A stretch of 64,000 nt of DNA. Origin: Hermodice carunculata. Taxonomy: Eukaryota > Annelida > Polychaeta > Eunicida > Amphinomidae. Shown piece by piece: positions 11,620 through 21,779 of the stretch; the stretch's first letter is position 1; each line of letters begins with the position of its first letter. The notes under the pieces were generated by a model, which searched no databases, was not told where the DNA came from, and was given only the letters and a program-made list of their open reading frames with translations. A program made the translations under genes and the position numbers. The stretch is from NCBI GenBank assembly GCA_964020975.1, contig OZ026625.1, positions 37,485,106 through 37,549,105 on the forward strand, written 5' to 3'.

Positions 11620-11808
11620 GGGTGCAACAAGGATATTCTCATAGGTACATCTGACAGCCACTTTGACCATCCTTCTTTGGCCATAATCTTCATCATCAAT
11701 GTATGTATCATCCACCACAATACCCGAGGCAGCATGGTCTTGCTGTGTGTATGTGGCACTGCCCTCCTGGGGTTCCTCCAACACTACTTCTGTCCTCCTT
11801 AAATACAC
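11620..11808 (-). CDS. TGFBR3: Betaglycan exon h: acidic linker and start of ZP-C
   Basis: 189 nt (63 codons), phase 0 to 0. The acceptor is CTTATTGCAG before GTGTATTTA, and the donor is CACCC followed by GTAAGTATG. The peptide begins VYLRRTEVVLEE, matching vertebrate VVYYNSIVIQV. It then runs through SGIVVDDTYIDDEDYG, an acidic stretch with one Ser-Gly and two tyrosines, in the place where vertebrate betaglycan has its acidic Ser-Gly glycosaminoglycan sites. It ends with VKVAVRCTYENILVAP, where the cysteine corresponds to the first ZP-C cysteine (vertebrate IVVFNCSL). The Ser-Gly is a plausible glycosaminoglycan site and the Tyr residues plausible sulfation sites; both are inference. The donor is crowded by a MITE 16 bases into the intron. 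Confidence 0.92.
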
Positions 11809-12231
11809 CTGCAATAAGACCCCCAGTCACGTCAGGGAGCAGTCATTTATTCAGCTCTGTTTCTTGCAGCAGTCACTTTTCATAATTACTTTGGGTAGTA
11901 GTGATTTGTCCACTATAAATACATGAAGCTGTCATTTAGCCCCACAATTACTACTGAGAAGAGATATACTTTTCTATGCTTGCTTCAGGATGCAGTAATG
12001 TAATTTTCCTAGAGATACAGTTACAAACATGCATACTTTTGCAAATTAAATCATGAGTTGAAAATCATATTAATGGTACATGGTACCTTTTGAACCACAC
12101 GAATGGACACAACATACGCTTACTCTTTGTACACTCATCAGATGAATACCACTGCTTACTGTTACCACAACGCAAGTCAATCATAATTTCTCTTTTAATC
12201 CCTTACTCGCAGTACGTTAAGGGGAACCTAC

Positions 12232-12381
12232 CCAGTTAGTGTAGGAGTCTTCATGTGGTTTCTTCTCCTGGTGGGTTTTACACCCCACTAGTGGTGTTTG
12301 AAGCAAGAAGTGGGTGGCATTGGATTTGGCACGGCATCGCTCCTCCACAAACGTCAACTGATTCTTATGGATTCCAATTGG
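12232..12381 (-). CDS. TGFBR3: Betaglycan exon g: ZP-N with glycosylation site
   Basis: 150 nt (50 codons), phase 0 to 0. The acceptor is TTGACTTGCAG before CCAATTGG, and the donor is AACTGG followed by GTAGGT. The peptide includes ERCRAKSNATHFLLQTPLVG followed by CKTH. It aligns closely with vertebrate DPTCKAKMNGTHFVLESPLN then GCG, conserving two ZP-N cysteines and an Asn-X-Thr glycosylation site at the same spot. This is the single strongest match to betaglycan in the window. Only 29 bases separate the exon start from a family C MITE upstream, so part of the 3' splice-site region may lie in transposon sequence. Confidence 0.95.
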
Positions 12382-12410
12382 CTGCAAGTCAATATGAGAT
12401 TTATATTCAC

Positions 12411-12634
12411 TTGAACTCATTCCATACCAGTCCCTGATTTTTCCATATATTTACCTCGATTTAAGACGACAATTGCATATTTAAATTCTTCATGAAAAGA
12501 GCTTTCAAGCACCATGCTTATAGTCTTAAGTCAGTGGTTCTGGCACTGCCTGGCAAGTCATGCTGCAGCTGCCCTTGCCAGGCGGTGCCAGAACCACTGA
12601 ACAAGGCCTGTGACCATAGTATGGAATGAGTTAA
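12411..12634. mobile_element. TTAA-type MITE, family C, with strong hairpin
   Basis: It runs from TTGAACTCATTCCATACC to AGTATGGAATGAGTTAA, with one TTAA mutated to TTGA. A near-perfect stem is formed by CAGTGGTTCTGGCACTGCCT (12533-12552) and its complement ending in GTGCCAGAACCACTGA (12585-12600). The family shares its TTAA edge with families A and B but has a different hairpin. Confidence 0.88.
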
Positions 12635-13184
12635 TAACAAGTTCAATGACCTGACCAATTTCTTTTCTGGTCTAATTTGTCCCTGTAACCCTCCGTGCCC
12701 CAGCCTTTTGTAATGCTATCGCTTCATGTATAACATCCACTGATAGGGTTAAAATCACTTCTGCCACATACTCAGTATTTTAGACTGATGATTTCCTTCT
12801 ATAAACCACTGAGTATTGTAGATAAACCAATATATGATCAAAGAGGCTTGTGCTACAGCATATTTAACCAATTTACATCAGGCACATTTTTGTTCCACAT
12901 GAACAAGTGGAATTACCAAAGGTACTGCACAGTGTAACTGGTGAAAGAAGTGAAACCCCAATATGGTGGACTTTCAATGTGGCCCCATGTCAGCATATAG
13001 AAACTAATGTTCATCTATTCCTACATTTTAGAACAATTTCCCTTTTCCGTTTTTGAATGGCAAAGTGATTTTATTTAACTCATAATTTTATTTAGATTAA
13101 TGCCCACATAAGTGTCAACCTTTTTAATTTACAGAAGAAAAGTATTTTCTATACATTGAAAGTCTGCCATATTGGTGTTTCATC

Positions 13185-13399
13185 TTAACCCTTTCCCCCT
13201 TAAACCTGCTGTTGGTCAAATGTGGTCTGCTTCAGTGTTTTCAGGTAATTTCAACAGTAAAGAAATACAATTTGACTGAGAATTATAGATGCGGCCTATC
13301 AAGATCACATGCCCCAGGTCAATAGCTTTCCTTGGCAGTGCCCAACCCATGCCAAGGAAGGCTGTTGACTCAGTCTTAATTGAAGGGGGACAGGCTCAA
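13185..13399. mobile_element. TTAA-type MITE, family A
   Basis: It starts TTAACCCTTTCCCCCTTAAA and has the hairpin pieces CAGGTCAATAGCTTTCCTTG and CCAAGGAAGGCTGTTGACTC, followed by AATTGAAGGGGGACAGG. The right TTAA has decayed. Confidence 0.85.
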
Positions 13400-13600
13400 A
13401 GAAAGTGCTTCACTCTTAGCAACAACATGGCCTGGTGTGTAGAGTCAATGTTTTTAGTTTTTTTCCTATTTAATACCCTGGCAGTTATGCTGTCAACACT
13501 GAGAAGCAGCCGGAGCAGTACTGCAGTTGTCCCTGATTTGAGAGACCCTTCCAATCATAGACCACTTGTACTTAAACCCTACCCGTTTACAATACTTTAA

Positions 13601-13784
13601 TACAGTGAAACCTTATTATAGCGATATTCAGATATCCGACATATTCCTTATAATGACACACGTTTTAAAAGGCAAAAGTTTATTTTCTTTGTTGTTTGAT
13701 TCATTTATCCAACATACATGTATTCCGTTATATGACACATTTCCAAGGGAACAGATGGTGTCATTATAATGAGTTTTCACTGTA
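13601..13784. mobile_element. MITE with TACAGTGAAAC ends (family F)
   Basis: Left end TACAGTGAAACCTTATTATA and right end ATAATGAGTTTTCACTGTA are inverted repeats bounded by TA. The interior has GATATCCGAC and TATGACACATTTC. It resembles the widespread pogo/Tc1-mariner-type short elements; that assignment is from general knowledge only. Confidence 0.75.
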
Positions 13785-14111
13785 CTTTTCATCTTATTTA
13801 GACCTTCTATTCAGGCCCATCTGTCTTGTGAGAACACAATCTGGTCACCTCTAGGGTGTGGTCTTTCAAGAGGGGTTTTTACTGTACTCCAATACATATA
13901 TAAGCCAAAACTAGGTAATAGGCCATTACCTTTGCATGCACAAATGCCACACTCTGCCACAGTAAATCAAAGTGACTGCTGACTCGAGCTACAAAACTGA
14001 TACTTTAGAAAGAATGGACAAACTAGTGGCAATACACAACCCTAACCTACTGGAATGTACGTGTATAGAACACAATGCAGGTAACTGAACGAGATTGATC
14101 TTCCATGTTAC

Positions 14112-14293
14112 CTGTAACAAAGTCTTGCGCAGGGACACTGAAATATGGTCTTTGCCACATTCTACTCTCATAGCCCTCTGCAACATCAATCTGGTTTTGC
14201 TGGGGTTGTCAAAAGGGTTTCTAGATCTACCCTTAGTCCTGATATCAACCTTGCCTCCATTGGTTGCTGGTCTGGGGGTACTCAACTCAAGCC
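14112..14293 (-). CDS. TGFBR3: Betaglycan exon f: linker into ZP-N
   Basis: 182 nt, entering in phase 1 (two bases complete a Gly codon) and leaving in phase 0. The acceptor is GTGTTGACCAG before GGCTTGAG, and the donor is GTTACAG followed by GTAACA. The 60 full codons start LELSTPRPATNGG and end MRVECGKDHISVSLRKTLLQ. The end aligns with vertebrate SVDIALSVKCDNEKMIVAVE, the first ZP-N strand with its cysteine. The first half (RSRNPFDNPSKT) is a low-similarity linker, shorter than the vertebrate linker between orphan and ZP domains. Confidence 0.92.
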
Positions 14294-14721
14294 CTGGTCA
14301 ACACAAACACATCAAGATATACAACCAACGTCACTTGGTTTACAAACATTGAAATTAATTAATTCCACTTTCTACGTTGCTTAAAATTCTCTAAAGTTCA
14401 TTAACACTTAATATTCTAATGCACAGCTATGCAGCTTTTAAATCACCGTGTGAATTAAGTTTGTTTAGAAAGCTGCCCACTTTGTCACAGATTTCAGCTT
14501 ATGTTCAATTTTTTTAATTTGCAGTAACATTATGTTTTTAATGGTCACCAGAATGTAGCAAGTTATATGCTGAGGTAAAATAATCTTGAATATCAACTGG
14601 AAAATTTCAAACAGATATCTCGAAGAATTTGAAGGATTTTGTACAACTACAAAAATTGAAATAAAACTTCAATAGCTACAAGGAGCATTCAAATTGTGCA
14701 CAACTGAACAAGGTATCTTAC

Positions 14722-14899
14722 CATTGCCATCTACATAAAGATTGAACTTGTTGGCTAAGCTGGCTTTGGTGTAGGATACAGGGGGCCCATAGTTATCTTG
14801 CACCCAGTGGATCAAGTCGTCTCCACTCTTTTCCAACCTTTCCGCTGTCACCTGTACTGTTCTCATGGATATAGACCCAGTCTCAATCTCCTGATCACT
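14722..14899 (-). CDS. TGFBR3: Betaglycan exon e: second orphan-domain module
   Basis: 178 nt, entering in phase 0 and leaving in phase 1. The acceptor is GTGTTTACAG before AGTGATCAG, and the donor is GGCAATG followed by GTAAGA. The 59 codons include SGDDLIHWVQDNYGPPVSYT and then KASLANKFNLYV, aligning with vertebrate LVKWALDNGYSPITSYTMAP and VANRFHLRLE. The exon has the same length and the same phases as exon b, and the peptides are related (W-V, N/H-Y-G, S/T-x-T, A-N-x-x). This points to an old internal duplication of this module. The 5' end of the exon and its acceptor are the founder of a tandem array at 14881-15176. Confidence 0.94.
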
Positions 14900-15176
14900 C
14901 TGTAAACACAAACCACATTCAAAATGCCCAGTCTCAATTTCCTGATGACTGTAAACACAAATCGAAGTTAAAATGCCCAGACTCGGTCTCCTGATCATCG
15001 TAAACACAACTCAAATTCAAAATGCCCGGTCACAATCTCCTGATTTCTCTGAAAACACTAATCAAATTCAAATTTCACGGTTTCAATCTCCTGATCTCTC
15101 TGTAAGCACAAATCGAATTTTAAATGCCCAGTTTCAATTTTCTGATCACTGTAAACACAAACCAAATTCAAAATGG
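14881..15176 (-). repeat. Six-copy tandem repeat of exon e's 3' splice site
   Basis: Units start at 14881, 14932, 14981, 15030, 15081 and 15132 (spacings 51, 49, 49, 51, 51). On the minus strand each unit reads polypyrimidine-like GTTTGTGTTTACAG, then the first exon bases (GATCAGGAGATTGAGA), then a spacer with CATTTTGAATTTG. The copy at 14881 holds the true acceptor. Of the five upstream copies, four keep the AG (units 2, 4, 5 and 6), while unit 3 reads TTACG. If the unit-2 acceptor were used, the frame would shift and meet a stop within a few codons. Confidence 0.92.
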
Positions 15177-16091
15177 TGCTATCAATATGGCTCTGATCCT
15201 ACTACTAGCTCCTTTTAATCAGGTATTTTCAGCACCCTTAATTTCAAAGGCAAGGAAAGCTGAACACTTGAAAGTAGAGCCAACAGAATTATGTGTTTTG
15301 GATATAACATTTGACAAAGAAATCTTTCACAATGCCAATTTTTAACCACAGTAACACTTCAAAGATCTCTGGGCATTTTAATAAGCTCTAAGTGTTTCGT
15401 GTTCAGATTGATAAAAAAAGATGTGAAGTCTTCTAAACAATTGTTTTAACCAAAATTTGGTATGGAAAGATTTATGCATCATTTTGTTTTAACTTAGTTT
15501 TCCTTCAATCTCTCCAAACATATCTTATTCCCAGTTGCAAAATCATTTGTTTTAAACTTATTATTCTTACAACACAACAGAGCCTGTAAGTCTGAAAACC
15601 TTGGTCAACACCTCTTCAATGTGCACCTAGTCTGCCAAAATGTGTATGTTATTAATTTCTTGCATTTCTAATGTGCCATATTACCCCTTTCGGCTCCCGT
15701 GTAATCGTCAGTGCCCCTCTCGTTCTTATGTTCTTATGACTCCACCAGTGTTACAGTGAGATAAATACTCTCACATTTTACTGTTAATAACATGATACTA
15801 TTACATAATTATGTATTAAAAACATAGGTTTAAATCTGAGGGTCTAATTCCAGAAATTCCCTGGGCCCTCTAGGCACTGCATATGCATAATTACGGTTAT
15901 CCCTTCTTTGTGTCATAGAAACCAAGTATTGCAAGACAGATATTACCACATCACCCCATTTTTATTTGACCTTGCCCTCTTAAGCCTCTCATTTAAAAAC
16001 TATTAAACAATTCAAAATGCTTTACATTGTACCCTGACTTCTACATTAACTCAGCAAAATATTTCAAATAATATGTACAATTAAAGTTCAT
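15177..16091. other. Intron, nothing recognised
   Basis: Part of the betaglycan intron between exons d and e. No exon or bounded element is seen. 16021-16091 leads into a MITE. Confidence 0.5.
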
Positions 16092-16332
16092 TTAACCCTT
16101 TCCTCCTTGAATTGACACTTGATGTCAACAACTTTCCTTGGAATGAGTTGAGCACTAAGTGCCCAACTTATGCCAAGGAAAGTTGTTGACCTGGAACATG
16201 TGATCTTGACAGGTCTCATCTACAATTCTCAGTCAAAATGTTTCCCATTGCTGTTGAAATTAGTTGAAAACACTGAAGCAGACGACATTTGACCACCAGC
16301 CCGTTTTGGCCGGATTAAGGGGGAAACAGTTT
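16092..16332. mobile_element. TTAA-type MITE, family A, reverse orientation
   Basis: It starts TTAACCCTTTCCTCCTTGAA and ends GGATTAAGGGGGAAACAG. Relative to the copy at 9901 the hairpin is near the left end (GATGTCAACAACTTTCCTTG, then AAGGAAAGTTGTTGACCTGG), so it is inserted the other way round. Confidence 0.85.
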
Positions 16333-16375
16333 ATTAAATTTGCAAAGCGCCACATGTGTTTTCGCTCATTCTTTG

Positions 16376-16515
16376 CCACGATTTGACTGAGTCAACAGCT
16401 TTTCTCAATATGCCTAGGGCACAATGTGCCCAAAGCAACCCCAGGAAAGCTGTTGACTTGAACCAGTCTTATGGCCTCTGCAATTGTAGGCATTCTGGTA
16501 CTTGAAGGAAAAGTC
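16376..16515. mobile_element. Family B MITE fragment
   Basis: It contains GACTGAGTCAACAGCTTTTC, GGGCACAATGTGCCC, CCAGGAAAGCTGTTGACTTG and TCTGGTACTTGAA, all family B landmarks. Outer ends are not recognisable. Confidence 0.7.
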
Positions 16516-16817
16516 AGTTTACAAAATGTGTCTAGTATGATTTTATCAATTCAGATTACATCTAATTTTGTTGAAATTGACAAAGAAAGCATTAAAGGGA
16601 TAATATGCAGGGACCACTCTGACCATTAGTCAATTAGCCAAATACTAATGTTCCTTGAATTTAGCCTAAGAAATGTGAAAATGGCTAAAATATTTTATAA
16701 CGAATTATTAAAGGGCCAAGACTGAATTTTTGTAAATTGTGACCGTATTTCAGATTTTTGAAGTCTACATCTGAATAAGGAGCATCTGCCAGTGTTATCT
16801 ATCCAAAACCAGCTCAC

Positions 16818-17013
16818 CATTATGTTGATGGTTCCATGTACACCCTGAGCCGTGATGACCCACTGGACTTTTTGGTGAGACTTGAGCACCAGCAGAAGAT
16901 GTTTCTGAATGCGTCGGTTGTGTCGTGGTTTTATGTGCACCTCTACACTTGAAGCACCACGCTGCTGTGGATTTTTGTTACTTGCTTTATTCAGCTCAAG
17001 AATGTGCACATCC
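16818..17013 (-). CDS. TGFBR3: Betaglycan exon d: orphan-domain core
   Basis: 196 nt, entering in phase 2 and leaving in phase 0. The acceptor is ACCGTTCCAG before GGATGTGCAC, and the donor is ACATAATG followed by GTGAGC. The 65 full codons include DVHILELNKASNKNP, SVEVHIKPRHNR, HLLLVLKSHQKVQWVITAQG and VHGTINIM. They align with vertebrate EVHIIELITPNSNP, QVDITIDIRP, LILILKCKKSVNWVIKSFDV and KGSLKII. The cysteine in the vertebrate LKCKKS segment (from memory) is Ser here (LKSHQK), so one orphan-domain disulfide may be absent or arranged differently. Confidence 0.93.
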
Positions 17014-17235
17014 CTGGAACGGTAACATCACATGTAATAACGACGAGCCTCCCATGGACTGCAAGTAATATAAGCTGTTGAACAGGTTCTTAATACAGTA
17101 AAAGCTTAATATTCAAGCTGTTATGGGCCAGTCATTCCCTAACTGGCCATAATGCTGATTTCTAAAGTACTGAATGACACCAAATGAACTGTTACCAAGG
17201 CAACAGATGAGAGCAATGAGGGTAGAGTGGTGGGC

Positions 17236-17253
17236 GGGGGGGGGGGGGGGGGG
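17236..17253. repeat. Poly-G run
   Basis: An uninterrupted run of 18 G in an intron. Similar runs are at 22944-22962 and 34858-34871, and a C-rich run at about 58598-58618. They are likely length-polymorphic. Confidence 0.95.
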
Positions 17254-18356
17254 TTCAATCTTGGAGTAAGAAGTTTTTAAATATTCAAACTTGAAACAGT
17301 ATACTCTGGAGATGTTTGAAGTAAATGCGCTGCTTTACAAAAAGTTATGAATTCTTCAAGTAAAAAAACCCTGGGTCTTTTACAGATAATATATCTTATT
17401 TCAAGTTGTTGTTTTTTGTTTTTTTTTCAGATTATATAGGTTTACAGACCTCACTGGTAGGCCTATAATGGAAAAAATGTACATAATCATCAAAATTAAA
17501 CCTCCAGGAATTAATTCAACAAGCTTACTCTTGGCACACATCCAAAGTGCACCAGATAGATGCTGACCAAGGTGTGTAATTCTTCTTCACAAACAAAAAA
17601 CTGACAAAAATAAGACAAGCAAAAAAATAGTCATGAAAAGCAGATGACTTCTGCAACACTAAAGACACTTTCTCATAACTTGAGTGGGAATAAGTCGGAT
17701 GGCAATAAATCAGCATTAGTTTCCTTACTTTTAGTGGGAAACTACTCACAGCCTTCCAGATTTTCAAAATACTGTATGTATTAACTTTCAGACATCATGC
17801 ACAGCAGTGCACGTAACATGTATTCCAAAAGAAATTAATCAAATATACCTGACTAGCACTCAGGCTTTTAAAAATATTTTATCTGCAGCGCAGGGCCAGA
17901 ATTTCGCAAAATTTTGTGAGAATCTGTTTGGATTTTTTGTCAATTTGTTTTCCTTTTAAAGAAAGACAAGTTTAGGAGAATCTTTACGAGAATGGATTCT
18001 TGCCAAAATTCTGGCCCTGCAGTGACGATGCAGTACTACATGACAAAATATGTTTGGCTTTTTGCAGGTAGGGGGTGGATAATGAGCTCTATATCAATGT
18101 TGTTTGGCTGTGTGTTTCTTCTTGTTCAAAACTGCATTACCAAAACTAGGTTCCTTCATTATATAATTCTGACAAACATTCACATGAATTCCACTTGCTC
18201 CATGTGAAGCAATAAAGTTACCCAGACACACAAAATGAACTCCATCACTAACAAGTGTCGTACCAGATTCTGAGACTCATTAGTAGCATAGTTTACGCAT
18301 GAACATAGTGTGACCAGTCTCACATGTTCGAGTGAAATATATACAAAAAACTTTAC

Positions 18357-18483
18357 TTTTCATGAATGCCGATGTTCTTGGGTGCGACACACCCACTGGA
18401 GGGCTGTGGACTCAAGTACATGGCTGACGAACCCGAGGAGCGGAACGTGCTTGCCAAATTACATCTTGCTGGAGCAGTTGGAT
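18357..18483 (-). CDS. TGFBR3: Betaglycan exon c: orphan-domain cysteine pair
   Basis: 127 nt, entering in phase 1 and leaving in phase 2. The acceptor is GTACATTTCAG before ATCCAACTG, and the donor is ATGAAAA followed by GTAAAG. Its 41 full codons include PTAPARCNLASTFRSSGSSA and MYLSPQPSSGCVAPKNIG. Vertebrate betaglycan has FPPKCNIGKNFLSLNYLAEY and LQPKAAEGCV at this place, so both cysteines and the spacing between them (21 residues here as in the remembered human sequence) are kept. Splicing completes an Asp codon at the start and a Lys codon at the end (IHE-K-DVHILEL). A family B MITE begins about 60 bases upstream of the acceptor. Confidence 0.92.
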
Positions 18484-18542
18484 CTGAAATGTACAAGACA
18501 CATCCATCTCAATAAATTTGTCAAATACAGTTACCCTGAATG

Positions 18543-18787
18543 CTTAACTGCCACATTTTTTAACTAAGTCAATCGCTTTTCTCCGCATACTTTGGGTGCA
18601 ATGTGACCAAAGCATGCCAAGGAAAGCTACTGCCCTAGACCCTCATGCTCTATGTAACTACAGCCATGCTGGTACTTGAATGAAAGGTCTTTTTACAAGA
18701 AATATGAATCTTGTACCCTCATTATAATTCAGAGCAATTACTTCTGTGTAGTTGGACCAAAGTCACAGTTGGCACTAAAAGAGTTAT
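18543..18787. mobile_element. TTAA-type MITE, family B, degraded
   Basis: It has CTAAGTCAATCGCTTTTCTC, CTTTGGGTGCAATGTGACC, GCTGGTACTTGAATGAAAGG and GTTGGCACTAAAAGAGTTA. The right end is nearly intact and the left is worn. Confidence 0.75.
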
Positions 18788-20957
18788 AAAAACGCTGAGC
18801 CACCTAGTGCACCAGCCAAGAGCACCTGTGTCAAGGGAAGCTGTTGACTTAAGACATCCTAATATGTGGCATGTATAATTCTTATTTTAAATGTTTTCTA
18901 CATGACATCTAGGCTGGTGCTACCAACTTGCTAATACGCCATGGGCTAGCAAAACTGAAATTTTGCTTGATATTTTCAAACTTTTAGTCGAAATGGCAAG
19001 CAATTTTTTTCCAAAAAAAATGGTCTCACAGCTTAGTGGTTCAGGCTAACAAAGACAAAATTAGCTACACAAATAATTTCTTCATTCAATTGCACAAGCG
19101 GCCAGTTTTTCTGTGTGATGGACTGCACTGCAACAATGAGGTCACGCGTCTGCTTGATGAATCAGAGTAGCTATTCACATAGTGAAACATGCAAGTGACC
19201 ACAATGTTTTCATGCAGCCACTACAACCCAAGAGGACCTATCATTCAATACTTTCTAAAAATTTATTTTATTGATTAATTCCTCAGCAAAATAAAAAAAA
19301 AAGAATAATCTGAATAATAGCAACAATCAGGAAAACTTACCTTAGGCCCACTATTTTTCATGTGACAAAACATCCAATGCAACATAGTAAACTGAGTGTA
19401 CACTGTATGGATGAAGAGCAACATGCTCTACCACAACATCGCCATTGTTACATTGTGGTCCCACATTTGGAACATTTCACAGCAAAAAATACCAAGGGGG
19501 CTGTGTGAACAGCCCATGTTCAGCTGACCTAAGCTTGTTCACAAAATCAAAGTTGCAACTAAACAGAACAGTGTTGATCTTTAGCTGAGTGCATATGGCA
19601 TTCAGAAGTATTTTTTTAGATTTGCTTAAGGAAAAAATTCATTAAAATGTGAATTAGCACTAGAATGCCCACTGACTTACGTAGTAATCAACAGCAAAGG
19701 TGCATTTACTAATAAGTATCCAAATTAAAATATTTGTTAAAAATTAGGAATCCACAGCATTGCCACCTAGGGAACAACTTTCTTTGACCATTTCACAAGA
19801 AACATATCCACTAAGTTTCTGCTTAATCAGGCTGATGGTTATGGACAGGAAATCGAAAATAGTGAACACAAATAAATAAGTCATTAAAAAAATAGCAGCA
19901 CCACCTGGTGAACAAATTAAGAAGTTGGGAGTCCCTAGGAGTGTTCCTGTATGTTACGAAAGCAAATGGGTGAGCGCTTTCGGAGATGATTTTTAGGATT
20001 TGCGCCCCCCCCCCTCCCAAAAAAAATTTTTTTTAAAAACAAGATCACTGTAGCGTGATCACTTGAACAAACTTGCTGGAGCCCCACACAGGGGTAAACT
20101 GGCAGCAAGTGTGAAGTGAATCTGGCTGATGGATTTGGAAAAAAAGTCAAAATGTAACTGTGAATGGCAGACGGATGACTGAGCCTCCTAAAAGCTCAGC
20201 CTGACAAGCAAGTCAGCTGAGCTAAAAATGCAAACAGGTCTTGCCTTTTATATGTTGTTGACTGTTGATTAAACATCAGTTTTGCTGACACATTCAAAGT
20301 CATTCTACCCACACTGGCTGCAATTTTATTTGACCTAGTGCTAGTCCCACATGAGCAAGTTACTGCTGATGCTAGCTATATCCAGAACAAATTATTTCAA
20401 TATTGGGTACATCAATGTGGGTTTAAGGTCTCATATACTCCAGTAACTGATGCAAATCACTTTGGCTGCAGTGACATAGTTCTTAGTTTACAATTTAATT
20501 CTTTACACTGTGTAAGGAGCCTCAAGTTATAGGGTGCTTACTGATTATTGCTCAATAATTTATAGGGAGGCACTAGTAGTCCAAAGCAAATGAATTTACT
20601 TGTTGACAAATTCTTTTGACTCTGAACTCGACCACATTTATAATATTGTGCTCAATGACGGTAACTCATCACATTATATTTTGACTGCCTGTCAGACTAC
20701 CTGCCATAAAAATTTCAGAAGCCTAAGTACAATAGCTTGCAAAAAGACGCTTGGACAATACTGTCTGAAGAGAATAAGACGGACAGACAGTCACCATAAC
20801 CATATCCCCCAACCCCAGGTTAAGCACTGGGATCACAGGAGTCCTAACAGAAAACAATGAAGTAGAAGACAGAAGACACTTCAGGCAGCTCTGGTCAGTA
20901 GAGATGGGGAGGAAGCTGTTCAACCTGTCAGGAAACACAAAGCTTGCACCTGTAACG
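18788..20957. other. Intron, no gene; dispersed-repeat remnant
   Basis: Around 19495-19560 there is GGGCTGTGTGAACAGCCCAT followed by AGCTTGTTCACAAAATCAAA. The same segment recurs at 55396-55460, so this is a dispersed repeat. The remainder is unremarkable. Confidence 0.5.
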
Positions 20958-21138
20958 TACACTGGTTCCCCTCTAATAAGGCCCCTCTGAAGAAAGGCCA
21001 CCCCCTCTACTGAGGCCACTTCTACATGCAGCAATTAAGGTATTTTCATTTTATTTTCCCCCCTCTGGAGAGGCCATCACTCTTACAAAGCCACATTTCT
21101 GGTGCACTTGAGGTGGCCTTATAAGAGGGAACCACTAT
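20958..21138. mobile_element. MITE with ACTGGTTCCC / GGGAACCACTAT ends (family G)
   Basis: Left TACACTGGTTCCCCTCTAAT and right CCTTATAAGAGGGAACCACT are inverted repeats. The interior has repeated GAGGCCA-type words (GAAAGGCCACC, GAGAGGCCATCA, GAGGTGGCC). A second copy lies at 39018-39201. Confidence 0.75.
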
Positions 21139-21586
21139 AAAAATCTGAGTTCTTGAGAGATAGAGGCTGTATCTGTGCAGCTGATACACAATATAGAAGT
21201 CTTCCTGAAACCTAAACTAAAACCACAACGGCAATGATTTTCACCAATGTTGGTAATTTCAGGACCAGTAAGCATCTGACTTGTCTTGTAACTGTCCAAG
21301 CAATGGACGTGTTTAACTCATTTCATGCAAAGTTTAACTTTTATTTCCTCTTTATTTTCCTAGATTTAGACTGGCAGATAGAGGGTTAAAAATTCTCACT
21401 GAAACGAGCTTCCAGTCCACTTCAAACATACCTATCCTGAAATCAGTAGCTTTTACACTGTCTAGCAAGTCATTAGGCATTCCCGCAAGTTGCCTGCACC
21501 AGAACCACCCAGTATATGCAACAAAAAGAAGAAGAAAAAAAAAAAACACTAATCCATAAAGATCTATGCTGTCAGTTTGTAGCAAG

Positions 21587-21779
21587 TTAACTTTTTCAGA
21601 GCCAATACTTGCCGAGAAAAGCTGTTGACCTGGGATATTCTCTCCAGAACTATTGGGATGCTGGTATTTGAATGAAAGGCCTTTTTACCAGGAATTCAAA
21701 TCTGGGATCCTCATGATAATTCAGGCTAGTTTGACTTTAGTAGATCAACTTTAGTGACACTTGGCACTGAAAGAGTTAA
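21587..21779. mobile_element. TTAA-type MITE, family B, short form
   Basis: It runs from TTAACTTTTTCAGAGCCAAT to CTTGGCACTGAAAGAGTTAA. It has AAAGCTGTTGACCTGGG and CTGGTATTTGAATGAAAGGC but lacks the left hairpin arm, which explains its 193-bp length. Confidence 0.85.
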
